A DNA stretch of 64,000 nucleotides from Azolla caroliniana (taxonomy: Eukaryota; Polypodiophyta): NCBI GenBank assembly GCA_043228905.1, contig JBHGNT010000017.1, positions 4,712,001 through 4,776,000 of the forward strand, given 5' to 3'. The notes under the pieces are model-generated. The model saw nothing but the letters and a program-made list of their open reading frames with translations. It was not told the origin of the DNA and did not search any database. The position numbers were made by a program, and so were the translations under genes. The first letter of the stretch is position 1. Every line of letters begins with the position of its first letter. Below, piece after piece: positions 53,843-64,000 of this stretch.

Positions 53843-54620
53843 TGTCGTGAAGAAAACCGTCCATAGGCGGAATCGGCGCACCTAGGCGTGGGAACCGGTT
53901 CTTCACGCGCGCAAGCTCCAAGTTGTACGAAGAAGCGAGTTAGGAGGATAATCGGCAGGAACGGGCCCTAACACAAGTGGAGACAAAGACCGCGCGAACA
54001 GTCTTTTCGGTCGCGCGCGCGAGCTAAGGGACGGCACGAGTCGGCGGCGTAACTACGCGGATGCGTGAAGAACGGAGCGGATCCCTGTTCGAAAGGGACA
54101 GGGAATAAAGCTGACAGGACGGCCTGCTCGTCGGGCTATATAAGAGCAGGAAAGAGCTGTTGCAGGGATCTCGCGCGGAGAGGACGAAGTGCTGTCGGAC
54201 CGTTTCTGGACGCTTCTCTCTCTCTGTTTCCTTCCTTCTTGAGCTCCATAGCTTTTCTGTGCAGGGTTCCGAGGAGGCTCGCGCTGTTTCGAGGAACGCC
54301 CGAGTGCTTCCGGCAGCCCCTTTGTGCGTCGAAGTGAACAGGCATCGGCATCTGTTCGCCGGCCTGTTCGGTTGTAACCAACCTGTGCCCCGTCGAGGGT
54401 TGTAGTCGTGTTAGCCATTTTTCTTAATATACATATTTAGTCATTCACATCTGTCTGTGTCGGTGTCTGTTCGCGTTCACCGTGCTGAAGGGCCGCGTCC
54501 CTGTGTATCCCCGGCCCTGCGTAGCCGGTTCTCTCCCTTTCTCCTCCCTCGCTTGCTCTTTGGTTCGAGACCCCCGCGGTCCCGCCTCGTTTCCACACGC
54601 ACTTGCGTAAAATCTCGACA
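53843..54620 (+). repeat. 3' LTR of gypsy B (778 bp)
   Basis: Two differences from the 5' LTR. Followed by ACGT and the LINE G coding sequence. Confidence 0.97.
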
Positions 54621-54624
54621 ACGT

Positions 54625-55636
54625 TACCCCCAATGTTAGTAGAGGCACTTTTCCAACTTGTAGTCTTTCTTCATAGGATACATAGCCAACCACATGATAG
54701 AATATCTCATCAAGCCTTTAAGGCCTCTCAATCATTGTATGAGTCCGGCTATACTAGCTCATGATGGTGAGTTGGCTTCTTGTGAATGGTCTAGACATTA
54801 ATAACCTACCTCCCCTTAGGTACAACCACACGATTGATAACAATTTAATCTCTCATGAGGACCGCAATAAAGTAATACGCCAAGACATATGGCAAATTTA
54901 CACTCGGTATAAATGGATCACCCCACGAGAGCCACTCCCATCAAAAATGTTGTACTATAAGGAACACTTCATGCACTTCTCTGAGTTAGGTTTTATCACG
55001 CGGCCAAAATATCTATTAGATGTATTCTTACCACATGCACTAAGGGTTGCCATTGGACAACTTAGAATATCATCTCACCAACTTGAGATTGAGAATGGTC
55101 GTACTAATGGAGTCCCTAGGGAGGGAAGGATATGTAGGTTATGTCACATAGAGATAGAGGATGAGTATCACTTTGCATGCAAGTGCCCAATCTACGCCGA
55201 GATAAGGACAAAATACCAAGACATACTTGGTTCCTCTCCCACCCTCCCCAAACTATTAGATACTCTAGATATAAAGAAATTAGGCAAATACATTCTAGAG
55301 CTAAAACAACACAGAGAGAATAAGTTACAAAATGTTGATAATAATGTTGCTAATGTTCACCAACATGTAACAAATGAAGTTTTTCAGGAACAGGGGGAAC
55401 CAACAAATGTCGACACACTTGCACACGACACACTTGCACCACTCCGCCTTTCCCTTGATGAGACAGAAAACCAAAGAAGAACCAGACGTCCTCGGGTGCC
55501 GGGTTTCAAAGCAACTCGACATGGTGTGGAAACAATAATGAAAATAAGGGAACGTGAGCTACACCGCCTAAAAGCCATGGCTAGGGCACTCTCTACATTG
55601 GAACCACGGGTCACACCCACATCAAAACCCTTTTAA
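54625..55636 (+). pseudogene. LINE G ORF2, C-terminal part after gypsy B
   Basis: Continues the frame of RAEFT with LPPMLVEALFQLVVFLHRI, a stop near 54760, then an open stretch 54761-55636. This includes a zinc-binding segment ICRLCHIEIEDEYHFACKC (about 55128-55185), as in the zf-RVT tail of LINEs, followed by LPKLLDTLDIKKLGKYI and a variable end. Ends TSKPF at 55636. Confidence 0.8.
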
Positions 55637-55792
55637 CCCCCCACTTCTTTTCGAGAGGCTTGGGTGGAAATAAAATTAGGATTAGTGTAAAGTCACTTCC
55701 TTTATCGAGTATACCACATATTGTACACTACTAGAACTCTTTTAGCTTAAGTTCTATGTTTACTTTATTTTATTTTAGTTATGATGACTGTA

Positions 55793-55940
55793 TAAATACT
55801 CATTTTGTTGTCTCATGGGCCAAATTTGGCCTTAGAAGACGTTAATCTCTCTCTCTCTCTCTAGATAAATACTCATTTTGTTGTCTCATGGGCCAAATTT
55901 GGCCTTAAAAGACGTTAATCTCTCTCTCTCTCTCTCTCCA
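55793..55940 (+). repeat. tandem duplication of the LINE G 3' tail
   Basis: ATAAATACTCATTTTGTTG...GACGTTAATC followed by a (CT)n run occurs twice, starting near 55793 and 55865, with one difference (TTAGAAGACG/TTAAAAGACG). The element thus ends in (CT)n, not poly(A). Confidence 0.8.
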
Positions 55941-57440
55941 TCATTTTATCAAAAAATAACTAACAAATGGTTGAAACTACTAATTTTGATCATAAAATGT
56001 TCCCCCAATCCTCACGTAGAAAAATTGAAGTCTTCAAAATAGAAACTAATTCATTTCTAAATACATATTTGAATTGTGCATTCAATTCATATTCATGGCT
56101 CATGTTCATAGGTTACAAAATCAAATGCAACCCAAGAAGTAGTGAGGAAGCATTCACATAGAATACAAATTGATTTATAAAGATTGCATTCAATTCATAT
56201 TGGTGGCTCGTTTTCGAAAGGTGGTCATAGCTTTTCCTAACACGTATTCTTCTTCATAGATCCTTCTTACTATTGACACACGCTAAAAGATTTTTATCAA
56301 ACTCCTCTTATCGTAATTTAAAAAGTATGAAATCTCTCCATATTTGACAAATGTATGTACTAAAAAGCTCAACCAGCATAATAACAATTTATTTGTTTTA
56401 TCATACGCAAAGTATTGTACTAAGGGTAACTGTTAAATACATATTGTAAAGCAAGGTATTTGTTGATCACAAAAAAGCTCGACATTGATTATCAATAGAA
56501 GAACTATTGGACACATAGCTTGGTAACTTAAAGTAACTTCACATACGCTCACTAATCTGGGAATGGACCCAATGTTCCAACGAACCTTGACTTTCTTTCA
56601 ATTCCTAAATCACAACGCAACTTGATTATTAAAACATCCGGAATGCTAAAATAGCTTTGAAATTGTAATTTTTGAATGCATCCTAGTCAAATTGAATAAT
56701 AATGAAACAACATGCATGCATGCTTCGAACATTAAAGCCTGATTGTCAAATGAAAAAGCAATTGCAATGCTAAATATACCAAATTTATAATTACACTTCA
56801 TTGAGAAGATACCAATGCCAATCCTACACTTGTGTAAGGGATGAAATATTTTCCTAAACACTCCATGGTACCATTCAAAAAAAAATTCTAATTTACCAGC
56901 ATTCAAAATTTAAAAATCCTAGTTCAAATAGTTTATCATGTGTTATATAAGTTTATAGTATATACGCTCAATATTTAAAAGTTGTACAAGTGGAAAAGCA
57001 AACATGCAACCATAATATATAGCAAATCATTATCTTCTGGTATATTAAAATAACGAAGAGATAGATGCATGTGCCAAGTAGTCAAAATTGCACATAATAT
57101 ATTCCCCATACTAGTTAGACATGTTTTGTGGCATTGTTATTGTTATGCACATCTACACACGCGCCACTTATAAGAATACCAACCACCACAAATACAACGT
57201 TGTATCGTGAGAATACCATCTAGCTGGCAACAATAACCACATGTACCAACTAGCCACAAACAGCTAAGGGCATATAAATACAAATTGGAAGCATCTCTAA
57301 GACACAATGATGTTTAACCAAATGCAATAAATTAAAAATAATTGGTTCCACAACTAGTTTGAATATGCATAATGCAACCCCATCACCTCGATCAAAGTAA
57401 AATAAAGTGTCATTACCTCGACCATAATAATTAGAATGAT
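55941..57440. other. AT-rich stretch, nothing recognised
   Basis: No element ends, no convincing ORF. May contain introns or the 3' part of the gene suggested by the exons at 57447-59009. Confidence 0.35.
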
Positions 57441-57446
57441 TGTTAC

Positions 57447-57521
57447 CTCGATTACTTTCTTCATCTCTTCCAACTTTTGCGATTGTTTTTGTAACTTGTC
57501 AAGAAGCTCTCTGTCTCTTTG
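57447..57521 (-). CDS. candidate exon 3 of an unknown spliced gene
   Basis: 75 nt, phase 0, between TTTTAG and GAG|GTAACA splice signals on the minus strand. Encodes a helix-forming segment QRDRELLDKLQKQSQKLEEM. No family recognised. Its phase is compatible with the exons upstream. Confidence 0.3.
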
Positions 57522-57627
57522 CTAAAATACAAAGTAAACACCTCAAATGTCACCATCAATATGCACATATTTCAAAACAACCACACACCATGTAACCAAG
57601 AAAAACAATAAACAACTAAATCCTTAC

Positions 57628-57678
57628 CTTGATGTAGCCACATTCTAATTTATACTTTGGTAACCAATCAAAGATAAG
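57628..57678 (-). CDS. candidate exon 2 of an unknown spliced gene
   Basis: 51 nt on the minus strand, preceded by TTAAG with a branch-like TGCTAAT about 45 nt upstream and followed by AAG|GTAAGG. Reads LIFDWLPKYKLECGYIK in phase 0. Prediction by eye only. Confidence 0.3.
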
Positions 57679-58682
57679 CTTAACATAATCAAATGATGCA
57701 AAGAAATCATGTGGTAATTAGCATTTTTAGATTTGTAACTATTTAAAGAACAATTGGATTTTAAAACATGATTATCTATAGATTTTTTTATTGAAGAACC
57801 CAAAAATAAACTTCGCAAGAATACTTGGGTTCGGTTTTCTATATCACATATGCTTCTTTGGATTTGATACCGTACAACTCATAAATGTACTTGTCTGAAT
57901 TTAGATACTCGAATTTATGAGCTAAAAATTGACTTCGTGTAGTTTTACCCCTACAAACAACTCACAAAATGTAGTTCAAAGGCTACATTGTCATGGTGAA
58001 TCGTGATAGTAAGCTAGAATTTTTCTAAGCTCTGCCAAGTCTTTCTCGTATCAATGAGTGCACATTTATTGTCACCAGCTCAAAAGTGTCTTTACTTCAT
58101 AATAATGTAGTATTTATCCACTTAGTCTCTTCCATATTATATTGGAATGAAATATTATTCTATACATAGTGACTTATAACAACTCAGTGCTATTACATCT
58201 TATTGGGGCACATTCATGCACACACACTTGCTTGATTGGATATATTCCTCCAATCCACTACTTAAATGAGTCTTGACAGCCCATCATTCTATTATAAATT
58301 CCATTGTTAATCTAAGTTTTTACATCATCCAAGGGAGAGTGACATGCTCTTGAAGGTGTTCTATTAAACATTTAAAGGAGGGTGGAATGTTGATGCATTA
58401 AGCTACCATTATTATACCTTAATAATGTCTAAAATGTATACCAATTAAAAATGCATGCCACATCTTCGATAAAACCAATATTTTCGATAACTGCAACGAT
58501 GATGCATCAATTGAAGGATGTACAACACCAATATCATATTAACAAAGTTTGGTATGCTTTTCGCCAATCGAATTAAGCAAGGAGCAAATTTGTTTGCAAA
58601 CAAACATATAAGCCTTAAAAACAATATGTGCATCGATAAGTAGTTAATCGAAGCTCCATTAGTAGTATTACAAGATACCTAC

Positions 58683-59009
58683 CTGCATGTAAACATTCTC
58701 CCGGCTTCGTTCCTCTTCACGGAGCACACAACCTTGGTCATCGAAGCTACTCACAAACCTCAAACCGCCACATAAAGACTTCATCACTGAAGCATTACTA
58801 AAAGCAAAGGGGTCACCATGACACCTTAGGCCATTAGGATGAGGTCCACCGGTATTAACCAGCAAATGGGCATTAAACAGATTATTGTTATTACAAGGAG
58901 GAGGCCGAGAGGATGCAGACGATGGTAATGAATGGTTGTAACTAGCATTGATCATCATAAGACCACTTAGCCCACGTCTTCTTTGGGGGAGAAGCGTCAT
59001 TAGCTTCAT
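58683..59009 (-). CDS. candidate exon 1 of an unknown spliced gene
   Basis: ATG at 59009, 109 codons, ending ATGCAG|GTAGGT, a good donor in phase 0. The product starts MKLMTLLPQRRRGLSGLMMI and is rich in Ser, Pro and Asn (SLPSSASSRPPPCNNNN). No transposon domain and no family recognised. The upstream A-rich and purine-rich DNA could be a 5' UTR. If the three exons belong together, the protein begins with a loop-rich region followed by a coiled coil. Confidence 0.35.
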
Positions 59010-59505
59010 GAGATCAAGACAAAACTCTGTGAAACTAACTGCTTTGATCCTTTCTTCTAATCTCTCTATTCTGGTTCTTCTTCTTTAGTCAAGTTCTGTT
59101 CTTCGATTTAAGATTCTTTGTTTTGTTACTAAATCTAGCTTGCATGGCGGCTACATCATAATAAGATCACGTGCACACATACATGTGGATCTTATCTATC
59201 TATTATGATCATAACAATGTAATAGGCCAATTACATGAAATCCCACATTCACACAATTTGAGTCACTGACAAAGGCATCCCCAAGTCTTGGCTTCACCAA
59301 GAGAAACATGTTGTGTGTTTGTGTGTTTCTTTATTTTGATCGTATAAAGTGTGTCTGGCTCGAGAAAGAGCATCCCTCCTCGATTATGAACATACAAATT
59401 GAACACTGCGCCAAGTTGTTTGTCTGCCCCCGGCCATGTCAAACTATAGATCCAAGAGTCGTGCTTAATCTCCAACGGATAATTTGAAAAAATAAACCTC
59501 TACTT

Positions 59506-59745
59506 GTTTGCTTTGTGTGTGTGTGTGTGTGTGTCCATGTTTAATGTGTATTGTGTTTGTGTTGATATGTGCATGTTATGACCATGACTCCATAATTGGA
59601 AATATATATATTTGTGTCTGCTTGTATGTGTTGATCAATGTCCATGTTTTATGTGTATAGTTGTGTGTGTTAATATGTGCATGTTATGACCATGAAACCA
59701 TAATTGAAAAAAGTTATATTTGTGTGTGCTCGTAGTGTTTATCAA
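59506..59745. repeat. (TG)n run and two-copy 107-bp tandem repeat
   Basis: (GT)n at about 59514-59533; then TGTCCATGTTT units starting at 59532 and 59639, sharing GTGCATGTTATGACCATGA and CATAATTG. Confidence 0.75.
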
Positions 59746-60559
59746 CTATGACCAAAAGAAGTCTTAAGGCAAAGCCGTGATTGAAAACAAGACCGATATG
59801 TGTGAGACATATTTGTCTACACCATAGTGTCCAACCATGAAGCAATATTTTTTTCAATCCTTTGATAATATCATTTATAATAGGTGGAGTCAAATATCAT
59901 TTAATTAGTCATACCACATCATAACTAAAATCGTGTATCCTGTAATAGTTGGACATAGCACGTAACAATTTGAAAAATGAGGCACTTGCATGGATCGTAA
60001 ATGATCGTGTCGTAGGTGCAAATGGAAAGAGATGTGTTATGGGGCCACTCGATATTTTATTTGAAATCATGGCATTGCTAATTCGTTAGGCCAAAAACAT
60101 GCATCCACATTAATGATGATCACATTGCTAGTTCCTAAGGCTAGAAGCATGTGCAATATTTGATGCAAATATGATGATATATGATAATGTCCATCATGGA
60201 CAACCATCTCCACCATCCATTGGAACCGATATGTGTGTGTGTGCGAGAGAGATAGAGAAAGGAACTCTTGAAATTGTGTCACACTTGTAAGTGTGGATCT
60301 TGTTATGGAAGAGAAAAGGAAAAGTGTCATATCATGGTTGGCATGTGATTGTGTTTATACTTCTCAACGTCTTGGTGAAGTGTCAATATTGAATTGTACC
60401 GAAGCATATGGTAGCTCTTAGTTTACAATCATTCGATTTATGTTTGAGGGTAAACAACTTCTTAGCCTTCAATTTAATTTTATGGCTATATATTTAGGTT
60501 TGGTAACGATTAAGGATGCTATGTTGGTGTCATAAAGAAGATTATTCACCTTTTGAACA

Positions 60560-61420
60560 ACAAAAACTATTCCAAGATGTTATAGCCTTATTTGGGATAA
60601 GTTGTAGTAATTATTATCATTGTATGACCCAATTCTCGTTTTAGATGGTGGATCTCAAGAACCTAATTGGGTATCAACAAATGATGGTAATCACAAGTTG
60701 ATGGACTAACATAAGGGGATGGAAGAAAGGGTTATAAAGTTATGGGGTTTTTGTACGCCCATTACATGTTTGTTCATGTGATCACTGTGGTTTGGTGTTC
60801 TCAATTGATGCCATAAAGCTAAGGTTTTCATTTGGAGAGTTAGGATTGGAGTTTTACTGTTGTTGGGGATGAATTAAACAAAAGATTAATATATTGATAG
60901 TGGAATGTGATTATTTGGTTAATATGTGCAATCATAACATAACAATCATCAATTTCTTTCATGCCTGATGGCTAGAATGGTTTGGAGCATAGTATGAACC
61001 ATATGTACCATACGTGCATTCGCATTCGCGAATGTTTCAATCATCTGCATAAGAAAAACACCCTAAAAGAATGATAAATACCATACGTTTGGATTAACTA
61101 TTTATTATGAGGTAAATAAGCCTAAAAAATGGAAAAAACATTAGAAAAATGAGAAAAAACACAAGAATGTTTGAATAACATTCGCATTCGTTTTCCAACG
61201 TAGGAAAACAAATGTTATGCTAGACAAACACGAATTTTGCGTACTATGGTTTGGAGGTATAAGGATTGAAGCCCATTTCCAAAAAAAATTGAGTTCTTGA
61301 GGTGTTGGGGGCTATAGTGCAATTGGAATATGTGGAAGGCCTTCACTTCTGATTCTCATGTTGACTATACAAATATGTTGCAAACTTTAAAGAGCTTACT
61401 TTGTGCTAATTGATAGTGTT
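60560..61420 (+). pseudogene. L1-type LINE relic, ORF2 C-terminus
   Basis: Heavily decayed. AKVFIWRVRIG at 60818 matches VAKVFIWRVLIGG of LINE F, and FLRCWGL..NWNMWKAF at about 61285-61340 matches FLRYWGLRLN..NMRNAF of LINE F, in the same order and at a comparable distance. Stops throughout. The left end is not defined. Confidence 0.55.
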
Positions 61421-61429
61421 AGAGAAGTC

Positions 61430-62410
61430 ACAAAATCTCAACCATGAAGAGAGCCAGTTGTGTAAGGTGACATGCCATCATATTCATCATCTTGTGGGGT
61501 AGGATTGAGGTTGTAGTTCGTAATACATATATAGATCCCTAGAACTCTAAAGTTTGTTATAAGTTAGTCGTGGTGGTGTTTTCTTTCATAATGAAATCAT
61601 TGTTTTTTAGGGAGAGGGAAAAAGAGGCCTAGATGAATATAGGTAAGTTGGTGTTTTTCACACACATTTTTTAATATAATTAAGTGTTTTTACCAAATAT
61701 ATAGAGAGCGAGCCTAGAGTTTCGCTAACAACCTACATATTACCAAATTAACTAAGAGTTGTCTACAAAATGAAAGTTTAGTCGATGCTAGACAACAAAT
61801 GACACAACCTTAGTTGGATATAAAAATATGATTGAATCATCATAAACGGCGAATTAGATATTTAATTACAATAGTTGAGATATGTTTATGATGAGATATG
61901 ATAAGTGACCATTTAATTAGAGTGATTAAATTACATTAATATTGGAAAATGTAACCAAGAGGGTTCAATTGCATGACACCAATGATTTTTAGTTAGAGCA
62001 ATAAGCTAGAGGGGTTCATTGTGAGAAATGGGGAAAGAGGCATTGGATTAGAGTAATTTCAAGGGATTGATCGTCAATTTGTTTTTTGGTCGATATTTCA
62101 CAAGAAAAAATCAATTGTGCAAGTTTATACGAAAAATACATTCACATCCATGGCTTAATATACACACTAAAACAATGCGTCGATAGCCCATATAAGTGTT
62201 GCTTAACATTGAAATGGAAAAATATTTACTACATGATCGAACTATTAGTTGCTACCAGAGAATCGTAATAAAGAAGATTGTCTTTTACATATTTAGCATA
62301 AATATTTGAATTAATTTTGAAGTGATAATAAGTATATCAATAGTAATATCGGGTTAGGATCATATCAATGGGATATCTATTGCTAGGAAAGACACCTAAA
62401 AATACCCCTA
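61430..62410. other. AT-rich stretch, nothing recognised
   Basis: No ORF or repeat of note; may include the 3' UTR of the LINE relic. Confidence 0.35.
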
Positions 62411-62417
62411 GCTTTTA

Positions 62418-62856
62418 GCAAATTATGAGACACTCTTATCTTTTTTCAAGTGAAGAAAAGCAATTGTGCATTTTTTGGGTTTTTTAAGGATCAAAATTAT
62501 TCTACTATTTAATTACAATCAAATTAACAACAATAATTAGATTATTGTGAGTGCTTATAATTGTGGGTATTATTGAATAAGATTCTAACCTTGAGGAACA
62601 TGAAAAATATATTTTTAACGTACAATTTGTTTGCAAATTATGAGACACTCTTATCCTTTTTCAAGTGAAAAAAAATCAATCGTGCATTTTTTGGGTTTTT
62701 TAAGTATCAAAAATATTCTACTATGTATTTAATTTCAATCAAATTAACAATAATAATTAGACTATTGTGAGTGCTAATAATTGTGGGTATTGTTTTTTAA
62801 TAAGATTCTAACCTTGAGGGACATGAAAAAGATATTTTTAACGTACAATTTGTTTG
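62418..62856. repeat. two-copy tandem duplication, 215-bp unit
   Basis: GCAAATTATGAGACACTCTT starts at 62418 and again at 62633. Both copies run through GTGCATTTTTTGGG, TTAACAA(C/T)AATAATTAGA and end TACAATTTGTTT. They differ by scattered substitutions and short indels. Confidence 0.85.
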
Positions 62857-63255
62857 AGAAATCAACAATTTGGAATAGTATGGTTATATACGTTAGCGAA
62901 TTCACAAACATTTGCTTGGTTATTTTCAAAATGACCTAAATATGCGACGCCAAATCACTTGATACAAGTGTAAGGTTAAACACAAGATTGAAGGGCACGA
63001 GACAATGATCGAGACTCGAGGGTATGTATGCATGAGCTTAAATTGAATGTATAATACAAACTAATTGTATTACAAAGAATCTAAGGAATGCAGGAGCACA
63101 TTCTCTTAAGTAAGGACAACAACAACTAGGCAAACATTGACTTTATAGACGAGATACAACTTCAATCGGCATTATTTGGGACAATTTTGAGAAGAAACAA
63201 GTGCTAGAGTGCTTTACAGGTGGTGTGCGCATCCATATTGAGTGACATAATGAAT

Positions 63256-63410
63256 GTACATACATACATACATACATACATACATACATACATACATACA
63301 TACATACATACATGCATACATACATACATACACATACATACACAAACACATACATACATACATACATACACACACACACATACATACATACATACATACA
63401 TACATACATG
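63256..63410. repeat. (CATA)n microsatellite
   Basis: About 155 bp of CATA units with small interruptions (CACA, GCATG). Open frames inside it are an effect of the repeat. Confidence 0.95.
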
Positions 63411-63494
63411 CATGGTCTCGTAAAAATGGTCCATATGAGACGTGAGTGATAAACGATCAACATGTGATGAGAGTCCAAGAGTAGATGTGAGTGT

Positions 63495-63597
63495 ATGAGT
63501 GAATGTATGCATGCATGTATATATGATGTGTTTATGTATGTATGTATGCATGCATGTATGTATATATGATGTGTTTATGTATGTATGTGTGTATGAG
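63495..63597. repeat. (TATG)n microsatellite, inverted relative to 63256-63410
   Basis: TGTATGCATGCATGTATATATGATG occurs twice (63505 and 63545) in a TATG-rich run. Complementary to the CATA block 90 bp to the left. Confidence 0.85.
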
Positions 63598-63827
63598 TCA
63601 ACGTGAGGAGGAAAGGGGGACATATTTGTAATTTGTAAATAGGCCATAAATTGAGTTAACTAAACAAGTTGAGTGGGTTTGTGTGGGGGCGGGGCCCCTC
63701 TCTTCTCAGCAGGCTGCCTGGCTTAAAAAAGACTGTTATAATTTTTATATTTAATTTATTTAAATTGATTATTTAGTTAATTAATTAGCTAATTAATTAA
63801 TCCATTGCACTCACCCCACGCCTCTCT

Positions 63828-64000
63828 TACCTCCAATCTTCACTCTGAATTTAGGGTTCCGCCATCGCCTTTCTCTGCGACGACTTAGGGTTTCGCCATC
63901 GCCATCGCCTATCGCCATCCTCATCTCCTTCTTTTTCTTCTGTAGCCTCCATTCCATCGCTTGCAACCGGCTTTTGCTCTCCAGGAAGCTTTATATGTTT
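63828..64000 (+). promoter_or_regulatory. probable promoter-proximal region and 5' leader of a gene beyond the window
   Basis: Two telobox-like TTAGGGTT motifs (63852-63860 and 63886-63894), pyrimidine patches (CTCTCTTACCTCC, CTCCTTCTTTTTCTTC) and a GCCATCGCC repeat (63869-63910), typical of plant 5' leaders, notably of ribosomal and other translation genes. No ATG-initiated ORF is resolved before the edge. Orientation is inferred from the motifs. Confidence 0.35.

Larger units (their letters stand above)
47344..54620 (+). mobile_element. complete young Ty3/gypsy element 'gypsy B' (7277 bp)
   Basis: LTRs 47344-48121 and 53843-54620 are both 778 bp and differ at two positions by eye (AAGTTGAC/AAGCTGAC and TTCGCAT/TTCACAT). 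Order: LTR, primer-site-like sequence, gag-protease ORF, pol ORF in the -1 frame (RT, RNase H, integrase), hairpin, polypurine tract, LTR. 4-bp duplication ACGT. Both ORFs are open. No chromodomain is seen at the integrase end. Same family as gypsy A. Confidence 0.97.
43480..55940 (+). mobile_element. LINE 'LINE G' split by gypsy B
   Basis: Non-LTR element with ORF1 (43822-44633), ORF2 part 1 (44670-47343) and ORF2 part 2 (54625-55636). The frame reads straight across once gypsy B and one ACGT copy are removed. The 3' UTR ends in CT runs and includes a tandem duplication. It starts near a (CT)n run at 43474-43494. ORF1 type and ORF2 sequence differ from LINE E and F. Confidence 0.85.

Noticed and set aside
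57133-57290. Minus-strand Cys-rich frame ending in a stop near 57135
   Set aside because: Looked like a small Cys-rich peptide or last exon, but no signal peptide, start codon or family pattern; probably chance.
63143-63647. Frames encoding YIHT or MYVC repeats
   Set aside because: Translation of the CATA microsatellite.

Overview
The window is nuclear DNA of a land plant and consists almost entirely of transposable elements inserted into one another. The evidence is Ty1/copia elements with initiator-Met primer sites (TGGTATCAGAGC), L1-type LINEs with CCHC ORF1 and zf-RVT tails, hAT-type MITEs, GT..AG-like introns and a telobox-bearing 5' leader at the right edge. Two features argue against a typical angiosperm: a LINE whose ORF1 is coiled-coil plus RRM-like, and Ty3/gypsy elements whose pol resembles fungal-type gypsy pol. 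A fern, lycophyte or bryophyte is my guess, not a demonstrated fact. No tRNA, rRNA, CRISPR or organelle genes were seen.

Layout. 1-4876: 3' part of a decayed copia element (copia A). 4877-7199: relic of a second copia (copia D), whose LTR is split by a solo LTR at 7205-7677. 7683-9156: AT-rich, little content. 9161-24119: old minus-strand gypsy (gypsy A) with 4-bp TSD ACGT; its left LTR holds a composite insertion (9495-11474, with a tRNA-like SINE and a CpG-rich minisatellite), and its right LTR holds a solo gypsy LTR (18162-24053), which itself holds a complete, intact copia (copia H, 18641-23793). 24649-25201: hAT-type MITE. 25453-36480: twin-primed L1 (LINE E) split by copia C (26079-35583), which is split by copia B (28757-34359), which is split by solo LTR K (32269-32920); the 3' LTR of copia C also carries a solo gypsy LTR (34809-35556). 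36930-43260: minus-strand L1 (LINE F) carrying a MITE and a solo copia LTR. 43480-55940: plus-strand LINE G, split by a young gypsy (gypsy B, 47344-54620) with both ORFs open. 55940-64000: AT-rich, with a possible spliced minus-strand gene, a LINE relic, tandem repeats, CATA microsatellites and a probable 5' leader of a gene running off the right end.

How it fits together. TSDs, reading frames that continue across insertions, and empty sites in sister LTRs allow the order of insertion to be read. The youngest insertions are gypsy B (LTRs differ at 2 of 778 positions by eye) and copia H (1 of 282). Gypsy B has gag-protease in one frame and RT-RNaseH-integrase in the -1 frame, overlapping by 40 nt, with a possible slippage site at the gag stop that is kept in the diverged gypsy A. 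The gypsy-type insertions in the window make 4-bp duplications at ACGT or ACGT-like targets, and a small hairpin precedes their polypurine tract. I regard this gypsy group as the most interesting system here.
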